Notes under the pieces: model-generated
Databases searched by the model: none
What the model saw: the letters and a program-made list of their open reading frames with translations, nothing else
What the model was told of the DNA's origin: nothing
Program-made: the position numbers and the translations under genes
Shown here: positions 45,270 through 56,740 of the stretch, in pieces
Layout of the letters: each line of letters starts with the position of its first letter
Numbering within the stretch: the stretch's first letter is position 1
Source: Crambe crambe
Lineage: Eukaryota; Porifera; Demospongiae; Poecilosclerida; Crambeidae
NCBI GenBank assembly: GCA_963924555.1
Contig: OZ004593.1
Location: forward strand, 2,414,480-2,478,479
Length of the DNA: 64,000 nt
Direction of reading: 5' to 3'

Positions 45270-45667
45270 AATTTTGGATGCACTGAGCATTAAAGTATCA
45301 ACAAACAAACTTGAAATTATAAGCTAGCAGCTAAATACTACTTTGTGGTTAAATTAAATTCTACAATGTAATCATGTGTGTACATAAATGAATATAAAAT
45401 GATTCTTAGTTCTCACAAGCCAGGCATAACTGCAAAGAGTAGAAAATGCGCTTATCTATGCTTCTTCTAACTCTGCCAAGATTCCATTGCAGTCTTTGGG
45501 GGTGAAGGTTTACCCCACCACCCCTGTATCAGATCATAAGATGTGGTTAAAGTGAACAGGAAATTAATTCTAAAATTCATCATAAGCTAGCTCTTTCAGT
45601 GCTAATTGAATAAAATTAATGGTGATGATGACAATGAATGTTGATGTTGGTTGAATGTTAGCTATAA

Positions 45668-47407
45668 CTACTTCTTACTCAGTAAAGGTCTACATTCGTT
45701 AGCACACTGTAGACGATAAGGAAGTGACTCCTCTAATTCTTCATCTTTCTTATAAAAGCAAGTCAACAAAATCTTTTTTATCGAAGTCTTTATCCTTAAG
45801 GGTGTGATTTGTTGAATTCCAAGAGCTAGTCCATAGCAGAAAGGAAAGAAGAGCGTTACTGACAACACAGACGAATTGCATGATATCCAGAAGTTTCTAT
45901 ATGCGTGTGAAATTACACTGATGTATTTTTGCTCCATGAGAATAATGAAGGCATGGTAACCAATGAACACTGAGACGAGTACCATGATATTGATCACATT
46001 ATGCCATTTCTTCTTATATGGTCTAGCCAAAACCAGAGATATAATCACCGCTATCAGTAAGTATGATACAGCAGCGTGATACTGGAAGAACCCTAATATA
46101 TAGTACAATGTAAGGTTAACAATTTGTGTGATCAGATAAATGGCTGGAAAGTACCGAAAGTCTCTTGGTTTGTACTTGTAGTGACCATGAAATGAATCCA
46201 TGAAGATGCGAAGTGTTTGGTTGTGCAGTCCAGTGAAGTCGAGACACTTTCTGAAGCAGCGACAAGGGTAGAGACAGAGCAGCAATAATGGAACGACATT
46301 GAAGGTGAAACTCATCACTATAGCAGTGACAAAGTATGGTAAGTGTTCTTTGCTCAGGTAGAAGATATTGATATCATTATAGACACGTGGTGGTCCATGG
46401 GTTCCATTCATGTGGTAGAGATGAGTAGGCATCAATATATTAGAACTGATATCGATTATCTTGACATATGAGAGCAGCAATAAGGTAGAAAACGCTCCTA
46501 TTAGAGAACTTTTTATCTCCCACTCTCTCCTGAAATAATGCAGGCAGATATAAAATGGTCTGCACAGCCACACGACCAATCTGAAATGATCATGCAGTTT
46601 GACGAGTAGGTAAGTGAGGAGGACTAATATCATGGGATAGACTGCTACAATATAATCAAGTGAGAGCACCTGCAGAGCTGACAGATCAGGGTGAAGGCAG
46701 AAAGGTGGAATCACTGAACGTACAAGATCTAAATTCCAAATTGAATAAAAGATGGAAAATATTCTTATTCCGCGATCATTTTTACCTAAAGACAGATAGA
46801 ATTTAAGCAGGCTATATGTGGCTGTCATCTGACTTACAGTGACATAGCCTACCATTAGACCTGATGTTGCTGATATCCTGAATGTGATGATAACAAAGTA
46901 AAAGAGTGTGTGTGGTACATAAGCCACTGCTATGTACTTGAGCCAGTTATACTTGTAGTCTGTGCACTCCACACACGATAAGTCATATGAGTAAACTGGT
47001 AAACCACTGCTGTTAATGCATTGTCCACACATTAATCCAGTTCTATTGTATAGTCCACAAGTTTCTTCATTCAAACCAAGTGTAGTATTGGTTCTTATTG
47101 TGAAATATATGGCGTTATTACCGACCATTGTGATAAATTTGTGACATTTGTAGAGACAGAAGCCGACAGCTGCTTCAAGTGAGGTATCAGCAGTTATGCA
47201 GTAACAGCCTTTGGCTTGGAGATGTTTATCATCGCATTGAATAGTTCCATCTAACATGCTCCCACATTTACATGTTTTTGTGACATTATCAAAGTAATGC
47301 CATGGTCTGCAGTCTAGATTTCGATCATCTGGATAAGTAGCTGAGCCATGGAGAAATATGAAATGCGCACAGAAAAGATAAACAGCAAAGTGAATAAACT
47401 TTGCCAT
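45668..47407 (-). CDS. Multipass membrane protein with Cys-rich ectodomain, short form 1
   Basis: A single exon of 579 aa. A signal peptide (about 1-23) is followed by a Cys-rich ectodomain (CRPWHYF, CKCG, GCYCIT) and the module GLMCGQCINSSGLPVYSYDLSCVEC (about 124-148, not all contiguous in relatives). Then come eight or nine hydrophobic segments from about 152 to 540, beginning WLKYIAVAYVPHTLFYFVII, and a short tail ending LPYRLQCANECRPLLSKK. The same module-plus-membrane layout recurs at 58,378 and 63,679 and at the C-terminus of the beta-helix protein at 51,758. I know it only as an uncharacterised family expanded in sponges; receptor or adhesion roles would be guesses. Confidence 0.85.
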   Translation of the reverse strand: MAKFIHFAVYLFCAHFIFLHGSATYPDDRNLDCRPWHYFDNVTKTCKCGSMLDGTIQCDDKHLQAKGCYCITADTSLEAAVGFCLYKCHKFITMVGNNAIYFTIRTNTTLGLNEETCGLYNRTGLMCGQCINSSGLPVYSYDLSCVECTDYKYNWLKYIAVAYVPHTLFYFVIITFRISATSGLMVGYVTVSQMTATYSLLKFYLSLGKNDRGIRIFSIFYSIWNLDLVRSVIPPFCLHPDLSALQVLSLDYIVAVYPMILVLLTYLLVKLHDHFRLVVWLCRPFYICLHYFRREWEIKSSLIGAFSTLLLLSYVKIIDISSNILMPTHLYHMNGTHGPPRVYNDINIFYLSKEHLPYFVTAIVMSFTFNVVPLLLLCLYPCRCFRKCLDFTGLHNQTLRIFMDSFHGHYKYKPRDFRYFPAIYLITQIVNLTLYYILGFFQYHAAVSYLLIAVIISLVLARPYKKKWHNVINIMVLVSVFIGYHAFIILMEQKYISVISHAYRNFWISCNSSVLSVTLFFPFCYGLALGIQQITPLRIKTSIKKILLTCFYKKDEELEESLPYRLQCANECRPLLSKK

Positions 47408-49017
47408 GTCACTAGTCTGTTCTAGCTATACCTTCAAACATACAGTGTGACAGAAAATTAGATGCTAGATGCTAGCAAGTTTGGAATCATGGTCTTAGCT
47501 AATCCTTTAAATAGCTAGCGTATACTATCTAGCTATAGAGTAATGCACACGTCATGGAATCCGTACTGTAACAATATAAACTTTTCAGGTGTGTTAGCTG
47601 CAATAGGCAAGTTTATTCAAAGCCATTCTAATTAAAAGATGCAATAAAAATATTTGCTTATCTAGAAGCATGATGGCCTTAATTCTACATTCATGCATGC
47701 ATAAAGATGAAATGGTTATCTAGCATCGTTTTCTGTGGCTTAAACATACAAAATAGTTACATGTAGCTGTTAGTTCTACACAGTCATACAAAGCTTCAAT
47801 GTAAGCATGAAAATGTTACACCAATCAAAATCAAATGCATTTTGCATAGCTAGCTATATGACTGCTTATTGTCAACAGTGTTTGAAAAAATAAACATGCT
47901 TTGATGCCTAATGGATTTCAATCACATAGTCAACATGCAATTAGAGATTTTTAAAAAGACATTTGCTGTAGATATAGTATAGAAGAGCAAAGACACAGAA
48001 ATATAGCTACTAAATTGACACTCTCCATGATCATTCCAAAGGGGAACTGCAGTTATAAAGTTCATGACCAGCAGAATCCACTCCAAATAGCTACTCAGTC
48101 CAATAGCTATCTAATACCAAAATGTATTGTGCCTAGCTACTTGATAATGCATCTCCAGTGGTGCAGTCCACTGAATACCTATTAGCTATTAATATATAGC
48201 TAACCTACCTGTATATAAGCTTCTCCATTATACCATGCAGTGTGCATGCATGATCTATGTACATATGGCAGCCTTAGTAGAAAAAAAAATTCAGTGTACA
48301 TTGCCCCCCACCCCCACCATGTCAAAAAAAAAAAAATTTGCTCTCCTCATAAAATTGGTCCTTTTTATGCCAACAGGGAAGTAGATGTTTACCAAGATTT
48401 GCACCACAGCAAAACATACACAGAAGCATTAGTTATATGCTGCACACTATAAAATGTCCCAATACACACACACTAGGTGTGCAGTGTACCCTCTATACAC
48501 ACACTATAAGTGTGCAATATACACTTTCATTTTACAGCTGCAGTGTACAGTGTATAGCAACTCTATGATATCACATACATGAGTCCTTTTTTTATATTCA
48601 GCTAGCTGTATATTATGTAGGTGGCTAGATCAATTGCTTCCTAATTATCAGAGTCAAGACTCACTGTTACTTGGACTCAATTAATGCACACACTCCACCT
48701 ATTCTATATACTGTAAAAGTTCCCAGAGTCTAGCAGTGGCGACAGCTGTATTCATTATTAAACAGAATGAATTTGGAACTTTGAAATAATAAGTCCACTA
48801 GCTAGTCCAGTCCAATGGTTCGATCAGTCCACTATTGCAGCATAATGCCATAAGCTTCTCTATCCATCATGATCTAGCTATATATATATGTAGCTATGTA
48901 TGCAGCATGGTAACATCACTACAGGTTAGTAGAATGATGGTTTCTATTGATTAGCTAATTAATCAGTTGTTGTTGTTTTTTTCAAGAAATACAAAATAAA
49001 TAAAGAGCTATCCAAAG
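47408..49017. other. Intergenic, no gene seen
   Basis: About 1.6 kb of AT-rich sequence between two minus-strand genes, with TAGCTA strings and an A run near 48,330. Short stretches near 48,460-48,510 repeat ACACACTA(T/G)AAGTGTGCA-like units. No supported coding sequence. Confidence 0.6.
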
Positions 49018-49585
49018 TTAAGAGGCATGACAGCAACACCAATTTGGTCCACAACCTCCAACTTGATGATATGTTGGGTAATAGTGCACCTTTAACCCCT
49101 GGTGAGGGGCATTTCTAGTGCCTGGTCTACTTGAGGGACGACTGCCATAAACATGGAAAGCTCCCAAAGTACCCCAAGTGCTGTAAGCAGTTTGTGTATC
49201 CTGAACATGGAGGTAAGGATTGCCACATATTTTTACGCAGGTCTCTGTGTTGGAGCTGCAAGTGCGCTGAACAGCATAGATCCATCCACCTCGGTTGCTC
49301 TTGGTGGCCAAGTTAGTGCAGATGGATTGTGCAACTATTTCATATCCATTATGAGGTTGTGTTTGACGTCTTGAGCGCATTAAAATCTGAAAAAAAAATG
49401 CACAGTAAAATAGTATTATTTTGATACTATATGTTCACCTCAAGCTCTTAATCAGAACTATCCTGATTTCTTGGTTCCAGGCTGATTTTCTCTTCGGAGT
49501 CAGTGTTTGCTGGAGCTGCAAGTGTTAGATGGTGTGCCAAGGACACACAACACACTGCAAGGAGAACTGTAGCAAAGAACTTCAT
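49018..49585 (-). pseudogene. Class A copy A5 with in-frame stop in the propeptide
   Basis: Exon 1 is 49439-49585 and exon 2 is 49018-49386, both splice sites preserved. The signal peptide (MKFFATVLLAVCCVSLAHH) and exon 2 (RSRR before Gln, eight cysteines, CGPNWCCCHAS) are intact and close to A1. A TAA at 49,448-49,450 falls at codon 46, four codons before the exon end, where the other copies have Ser. The otherwise intact exon 2 suggests the loss is recent, or that the stop is an allele or an assembly error. It is head-to-head with B6 at only 260 bp. Confidence 0.75.
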
Positions 49586-49845
49586 TTCAATGAAATCAAC
49601 TATGTTATAGCAGGTTCATGAACTAGAAGACCAAAATTTGGTAAATCGTCAAGATCATAAAATTCAAACAGTCTGTAGTGGAAACCTGAATAGCTAATGA
49701 TACACCTCATGCAATATTTGACCTCTAAACTCTGCAATAACTATTCTTATAAATAGCTAGGCTGATCCAAGATAAAACTTGTCAAAATTCAGCTATAGTT
49801 ATTAGTAAGTTGTGACTGTGTTATTTGTCAGCAGTGCCGGCAAAG
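49586..49845. promoter_or_regulatory. Short divergent promoter between A5 and B6
   Basis: TATAAATA on the plus strand (49748-49755) lies 91-98 bp before the B6 start. A TATAAAAG box for A5 is not evident on the minus strand. At 260 bp this is much shorter than the 608-779 bp promoters in the main array. Confidence 0.45.
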
Positions 49846-50490
49846 ATGGAATATACCGTCATTCTACTAACATGTAGCTTAATGTTTACATCGATTCATG
49901 GCAACCCTATAATCCAAAAAGTAAGAAAATCTTTATAGCTAGCTACCAGCTTTAAGTTAGCTAGCTATCTAGCTAACAATAGTGGAGGGGGAGGCATTTT
50001 TATAAAGACTATAATGTGCCATATTATAGATCTATACATAGATCCTTGGGTCCAAAGTTAAAATAATCTAGCCGCACATTAAAATAGTGTTACAATTCGT
50101 AGCTAATTGTCACCAGGATGAAGCAGAAAGTATTGACCGTACCAGACGACAGATTAGCCCTCGCCCTACCAATGAAATAATTGCCCAGTCAGCTTGCGAG
50201 GGACTAGCCAGCAACCGCAATCTACCTGGTTGGGTATATGCTGTGCAGAGAGTGTGTAGTGGAAGTAATCTAGAAACCTGTGTGCAGTTATGTTCAAGCA
50301 ATGTTCTGCGTGGGCAAGATCCCCAAACAGCTCACAGAACTTGGAGTACCATAGGTCCATTCCATGTGTATGGAGGTCGTCCCTCCAGTGGACCAGGGAT
50401 CAGAAATGCCCCCCACCAGGGACTCAAGGTGCACTATTCCTCGATATAGAGGCTGTGGGGCAAACTGGTGCTGCTGTCGTGCTGTGTAAC
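49846..50490 (+). pseudogene. Class B copy B6 with frameshift before the CCC tail
   Basis: Exon 1 is 49846-49920 (MEYTVILLTCSLMFTSIHG signal peptide) and exon 2 starts at 50,117 (DEAESIDRTRRQ). Cysteines 1-4 and the GPFHVYGGRPSS core read normally. A net 11-bp deletion near 50,440 shifts the frame and brings TAG at 50,447-50,449. The CGANWCCC tail survives only in the other frame. Loss of four of the eight cysteines should abolish the fold. Confidence 0.8.
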
Positions 50491-51757
50491 CATAGTGAGA
50501 CCAGATGCATCTTATGTCCTGACTATTTAGTAGTGTAATAGTTATTATGACTAACTGTTAGATTTTTTCCTTTCTGTATATAGCTAGCTATACATAAATT
50601 AAATCTGCACAATTAAATCTGCACATTCATGATTAGCTATGCTAGTTATAATCATCAACAGAATCACATGCAGTGAATCGACAGTGAGTGATGGTTGCTA
50701 TTAGGTATGTGTTCAAATAATTCATATTTTCATGCTTTATTTACCTGATCAGCTACTACATACTAAATTAAGTGCTTATGATACAGTGATCAATCTGCTG
50801 AGAAGGAGGAGGAGCACCAGGCTGCATCACTACACCTTCCATAGGGGGGCAATCAGCTGCTTGTATTATGGAAATGTTTTATCAGCTACAGCTTACCTTC
50901 AACACTACTTACATAGCTAGATAATAAATTTCATTTGCAAAGATTTCTAAACAAGCAAATTAGCTATAAGGACCATGCATCTATGTGAGTCCCAAGGATC
51001 ATTTTTGCATTTTGTCAATCTTGAGTGGGGAGACCATTTTTTCCCTTACAGCTCCAGGACCATTAATATTGACCATGTATTCATATTCCTGTCTACTATC
51101 GACTATAATGTCGCATAACTCATCAGGATCTACACGATCGCAGCAACAGGGTAGAGAGCGTGAGAAAATAATTGTGACAGTCCTAGCTTACTTAGGATGC
51201 ATAAAATTAATTGCTTACAGCACTTGGGGGACTTTTAGCATCAGGTCAAGAATTTCTTGTCATAGTTCAATAACAACAATAACAGCAACAACAACAACAA
51301 CGACAACAACAATGATAACAATTTACAGTAGGAAGAAAGGGTGTGACATAAGTTAGCTGCTAGTGTTAGGGTGCATGAACTGGTGTTATTTTTGCACAAC
51401 TTTTTATAGTGGATATAATATTATAGCTACCGAGCAACTACCTTTATAACTTACACACAACACATTGACACAAAAACACTGCGGGTGGGGGGGGGGGGGG
51501 GGGGGGGGGATGGCGGCATAATTATTTTGCTATTCATTTTATCCATTGAAATGTTCATGCATGTTCCATACGTAGCTGGTGTTTTGCCTTGAAAAATCGT
51601 TTTTCATCAAAAGTGTTGTTGAACAATAAGAAGGTTGAAGTGAACTCACACTCATAAAAGATATCCTATTGGCTAACAGTGATAGCTAATGGTTTATAAT
51701 TGACACTATTATAATAATAATAATAGCTAGCTAATAGCTAATACCGTAACACTTCAA
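50491..51757. other. Intergenic, with a class A fragment and poly-G tract
   Basis: No gene is supported. Near 51,206-51,232, GCTTACAGCACTTGGGGGAC matches class A exon 2 (30,889-30,908) and looks like a stray fragment. An uninterrupted G run covers 51,487-51,509. (CAA)n-like repeats lie near 51,270-51,315. Confidence 0.65.
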
Positions 51758-54700
51758 TTATTCTGCCTCGATCATTTCATAGTTTCTGTGTCCAATCCTC
51801 CTTTTGCAGTGCAAGTAGAGTTTGATCACTGCGCACATTATGGATACCAGCATTGGTAGGTACAGCAGTACCAGCTGAATCACAGTCACTGCCATTAAAG
51901 GAGCATTCTGATGATTTGCCTCCTCCAAAATGTAGTTACTGAATATTGAGAGGGCATTTATCAGGGCCAGGTTGAGGAAGACAAGAGAGTCAATCAAGTT
52001 GTGGAGTTGATTCTTATAAGGCTGAACTATTGCATGGATGCCTAAGAACAGGACGAGAAAGATCTGAGCACTAACCCTGTACCCATAGTATGTCTCGAAG
52101 AAAGTATACGAACATAAGATAGCCACCCTGTACACAAAATATAGCCCAGCAAAGAACCTCAGCTTGTCCTTGTAGCAACTCTGGAAGCAGTCGAGAAAAG
52201 GAATGAGCTTGTTCATAGCTGTGATTTTGAGTAACCAGTTGACAATCCAGTGCTCACTGAGTTTGCAGAGGGCAAGAAGATGAAGAGAGAGAGGGTGAAG
52301 AATAAGAATCAAAGGAGGAAAGATGGTAATAAAGATGAGACTAATCATAGCAGGAAGAGCATAAATCAAGTAATGCCCTTCGAGAAATCTTAAGCCTCCG
52401 AAATAAGAGTACTTATGCAAAGTCGTGCCATTCATACCACTTGGGTTGGTGACCTTGAGAATGAGGAAGCTGGTATGTGTGCACTGACTGTAGCAAATGA
52501 CAAGAAAGGCAGACAGTCCTCGAATAAACGATCTCTTCGTAGTCAGTTTCGTCCTGTACTTCAGAAGGCGCTTGCAAGAATTGCTCTCCAGAAGAGAAAT
52601 AAGGGCCATCACCATGGCAAAGGCAGTTAGAACCGTGAGATATTTGAAGCAAATGATATCAAGTATCTGAAAGTTTTCCCACAAGCAGAAAGAGAGGTAG
52701 TCTATGGTGAAGTACTCAAAGTTAAAAATTCCATAGAACAGCTTGTATGGTTTTCGAATGTAGAGGAAAAGCTCATCTATGTTAACTGATAGCTTGTCTA
52801 AATACTGGCAGAAGAAGATAAAACCTACAGTGCTTCCAGAAGTGAAATTGAAATCAAATATGACGATCACGAGGAATAGTATGAATACTGGTAAGAGTTC
52901 TGACACGATGTAAAAGACAGGGCCAATATTGCACATGTGATTTCTTTTACATTTAAACTGTGGTGAGTGATAATAAACTGAATATCCATCAATGCATTTA
53001 CCACACATGATGCCTTCTCTGTTTTCATAACATACTGTTGATGGCAAATTATCAGAAGAGTTGGGAAGATAAGCAGCACTGGTACACAAGGGTGGAAAGC
53101 AGGGGGCAAAGTACAAGTGTTTATAGGTTTTCGATTGTGGAGGGATATACCCGGCCCAATAATCTCTTTTCATGCGTGCTTGATATGAAGAGTAGTTACA
53201 ATACAATATAGCATGATAAAGTCCTCCATCAGCATTGAATTCAGTTGAACAAACACAGATAAGCTTCACGCTATCAAAGTAGAAGCCTGGAGGGCATTCC
53301 TGCATGGTCACATTAAAGTGAAAATATACGCCACCAATGGTATGTGCTAAGAAATGAAAGGTACTGTGATCTCTAGGATAACCTCGGGCAGTTATTTCGT
53401 TATGGAGTGTGTATTGGGGACTGAGTTGAAGTGAAGAATTCTTCATTGCTGTGGATATGCCAATGTTCATAAGAGGGTTCACAGTTTGATTGAATTCATC
53501 TTTTACTGTGAAATTGACTATTCTAGTTGCTCCAGGAATCAAATTGTAGTCTTTTATTTCGTCATTGAATTCAAAATCAGATCCAGAACTCTCGAAATTG
53601 CTAACATTAGGAGAGCTTTCCAAAAAGGTGATGTTTCCAAAGCAATGTATTAATTCTTCCAGTAGTAGTGAGCTATTGTATTTCCTGCCACAGTAATGAA
53701 CACATCCTTTGAAAGAATCAGCATATATCGAACTACCTCCAGATGATGCTATGTTCCCACTAAAGATAATGTTTAAGTTCCTTTCACTTGGAAGAAGATG
53801 AGGACCACTGTATTGCAGGAAACAGGTGTAGCCAGATATAAATACATGCTGATCTATGGTGTGGTGAAAAATCCCACCTCCATATTCAGTAGCTGTATTT
53901 GTATTAAACTCAATGTTAGTGTCCTCTGTGACAAAAATAGTGGAAAATCCATACATTGCAATGGCACCACCGTTCATTCCTGAATTTTTAAGGAACAGTG
54001 AAGAAGAATTTCTTTCAAATACAGAAGTGGCTGATGAGAGGAGCAGTGCAGTGAAAGTGTTATGACTGAAGACGATTTCTCCCCCAAAATGAACAGTAAA
54101 GAGAGAAATCGAAAACACGCCATAGTTAATATGGAACGTGTGTTTCAGTTTGTACTTCTTGTGTTTGTTATTAACTATTCGGTTTTCAGTTACTGAAACA
54201 TGAGTAAACAGGGGGATAGGGAGAAACCCACTCGGGTCAGAGTACTTGTAGAGGTAAGGTGAAATATCAACAGCAGGACTGTAAGTGGCAGCATTATTTT
54301 TCCAAGTACAGCTACTAAAAAGGAGGTTTCTACCAGGTTTGTATCTTACGTCACTGAACTCTGCCGAGATAGCCAATCCTCCACCATACCTTGCAGAATT
54401 TTTAGTGAAATGTACTTTGTGAAGTGATAACCTGTTTGTTCTGTTTCGCAGTGTCCTATTATTGAGGTAGACGATATTCAAACCTCCACCCGCATACTCT
54501 GCTTGGTTACTGTAGAAATCTGTGCTTTTAATCGTAACATTATTGTTTTGTGAAAAATCCTGAAAATGAATGTAGATTGCACCACCCCACTTAGCTCGAT
54601 TATATTTGAACTCACTGTTATGAATATAAACTGAATTGCTGTTACAGTTCCCAGCGAAATAGACACCGAGACCGCCTCCTAGACCAAGACCACTCCCTTG

Positions 54701-55847
54701 AATAATACTATGTGTCTTGTTATAATGAGATTTCAAGGTTATTGCACCGTGATTGTTGATAATCATACATTTTACTAGTTCATAATCAACTGTTTTACTA
54801 GAATCCGTGATCTCAATGCTTATACCAGCAGGAAAAGCAATGTAACCGTGTCCATGGCCATATCCATTCATATACAGGTGAATGCTCTGAAGAATGACAT
54901 TTCCTGAACAACCTAGGAAGACAATTCCAGTAAAGCGTGTTTTACGAACTGTTACATTCACCATCGTTATAGCTGAGGAATTTCTGAAGAGTAAAGCTGC
55001 TTGATATTGTGACTGCACATCCAGTGCACCGCAAAAGTTGAGTTCGATATTTGAAATCTTTATGTTGCTTACATTCTTGAAAAATAAGGCAGTTTGATGT
55101 GAGCAATTAATGCGTTTAATCTTGCGATGTCCTTTACTTGAACCTGAACCACTGATTGTAATGTTGGCAGTGCTTTCTAACTGTATGACTCCTTTTAACT
55201 CGATGTTGGTTTCAATCTGTATCACTAGGTTCGATCTTTGACCTAGGTGAGTTGTCACATACCTCAGACTCTTGCAAGGATGTGATCTTGAGCGTAAGCA
55301 CAAAGCTGAGTTCTTGCCATGTTCAGAATTAACAGAGACTGTCATTGAAGTTGCTATAGTATAATAATATTATAGAGGATATAGCTATTAATAGTAGCCA
55401 AGCAGTATTGGCTCACATACCATTTACTAGTAATGAAGTAAAATTGAAGAAAGTTGTCATGTCACAAATCCTTCCACTTGCCTCCATGCCAAGGACCCTG
55501 ATTACCTTCCTCGCTTATCGGAAGAATAAATGTTGTAGATGTAGAATTGAGTGAAAATTCTGGCACTTTCAGATCATTTGAAATCACCTTCTCTGATTTG
55601 AAGCCTTGCAGGGTGAATATCATCGCTGGCTGAGTGCTGCAGTTCCCACTAGTAAAGTTCCAGGAAACTATGAAACGATCTGGCCCTAGCTCACTAAGAC
55701 TAAGATGGCTGAAATCAAATCCTCCACTCTTAGAAACTGATACTTCACCTATAAATCATTATAGCTAATGAATTTTTCATAAATATTACTGGTAGTTATC
55801 TTACCATTGAGTATAAAATATAATACAAGGAATCTTAGGACTGTCAT
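51758..55847 (-). CDS. Large membrane protein: beta-helix ectodomain plus multipass C-terminus
   Basis: Exon 1 is 55805-55847, exon 2 is 55506-55748 and exon 3 is 51758-55353, all phase 1 (1,293 aa). Exon 1 encodes a signal peptide (MTVLRFLVLYFILNG). Exon 2 encodes a short beta-rich domain of about 80 residues. Exon 3 opens with a parallel beta-helix region (about 100-580) of repeated units such as NITISGSG, NVTVRKTRFTGIVF, GGAIYIHF, GGGLNIVY and GGGLAISAEF, with many N-glycosylation sites. A Cys-rich part follows (ECPPGFYFDSVKLICVCS; GIMCGKCIDGYSVYYHS), then about eight membrane segments (905-1280) and a cytosolic tail. The MCGKC module and membrane bundle relate it to the short forms at 45,668 and 58,378. 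The surface-exposed beta-helix suggests carbohydrate or ligand binding (inference). Confidence 0.85.
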
Positions 55848-55931
55848 GATGAGCACATCAACTCTCTTAGACTGTAGCTACGTAAAATACTAAAAAACAG
55901 GCCGTGCAAATCGCATGCCCTTATTATTATG

Positions 55932-56035
55932 TATAGCGAAAAATTTTCATGAGTCAAAATTTCGTGATTTTGAAAAAAATACATGGTTCATAACAAAACC
56001 ACGAAAAATTTGACCCACGAAAATGTTTCGCTATA
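55932..56035. mobile_element. MITE-like foldback with TATAGCGAAA ends
   Basis: TATAGCGAAAAATTTTCATG at the left is mirrored by CGAAAATGTTTCGCTATA at the right. The inverted similarity extends about 40 bp each side of a short middle. Half-copies with the same end occur near 58,255-58,282. Confidence 0.75.
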
Positions 56036-56530
56036 TGGTACTTAGTTTTCAGCTAGCTAGCTATACCAGGCTAAGCATTCAGGTCCCATGATAAAATCCT
56101 TCTATTAGCTCTTGCTTGTTATTTTCAGTAGTTATACACATAAAAGTATCATGGTTATAGTTTATGATAAACTCTTCAAAGCAAGCTATTTACATGAATG
56201 GTTAGCTATATTCAATATGGCTTTCAGGTTTATAATAAAGTTTTCAGAGTTTTCATACAAACTTAGCTGCATAGTGAATTTTGTGTCTGTTTAGTTAGAA
56301 CTAGAATGCATGTAGTTATGAACACTTGCTACTGATGGTATTTAGCTATAGCTAATTCAAGTGAACTAACTATAATGAAAATGATTGAACTGTGTTTGAA
56401 ATGAGTAGGGGGTGATCATGCAAAGATGAAGGGCATGCATACATGATTGTACACTACATACTGAAAAATCAGCCAACTAAAAAAGCATCTAAGCAAAAGT
56501 TCCTTATAAACAAACTCTTTACATTTGTGT
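56036..56530. other. Intergenic, no gene seen
   Basis: AT-rich spacer between the foldback and the SINE/LINE nest. No supported coding sequence or recognised repeat. Confidence 0.55.
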
Positions 56531-56635
56531 TCCTAGCCCGAGGTTGCCAGCACTGGTTCATAGTGCTTGCTTAGTGCAAAGGCATCCAGGTGCATGTGAC
56601 CGCTCAGCGGCAGCTAGATGATTTGCATTTGAATT

Positions 56636-56670
<35 letters not shown>

Positions 56671-56730
56671 ATGTATGTATGTATGTATGTATGTATGTAT
56701 GTATGTATGTATGTATGTATGTATGTTTGT
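56531..56730 (+). mobile_element. SINE 3' fragment with (GT)n/(GTAT)n tail
   Basis: GAGGTTGCCAGCACTGGTTC to GATGATTTGCAT (56,531-56,628) matches the 3' part of the SINE copies below. It includes a hairpin CCGC-TCA-GCGG at 56,600-56,610. The tail passes into (GT)n and then (GTAT)n. Confidence 0.75.
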
Positions 56731-56740
56731 ATGTGTGTGT

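Noticed and set aside
50985..51356. 123-codon frame ending in a Thr run
   Set aside because: The C-terminal half is a (CAA)n repeat and the rest has no coding character.
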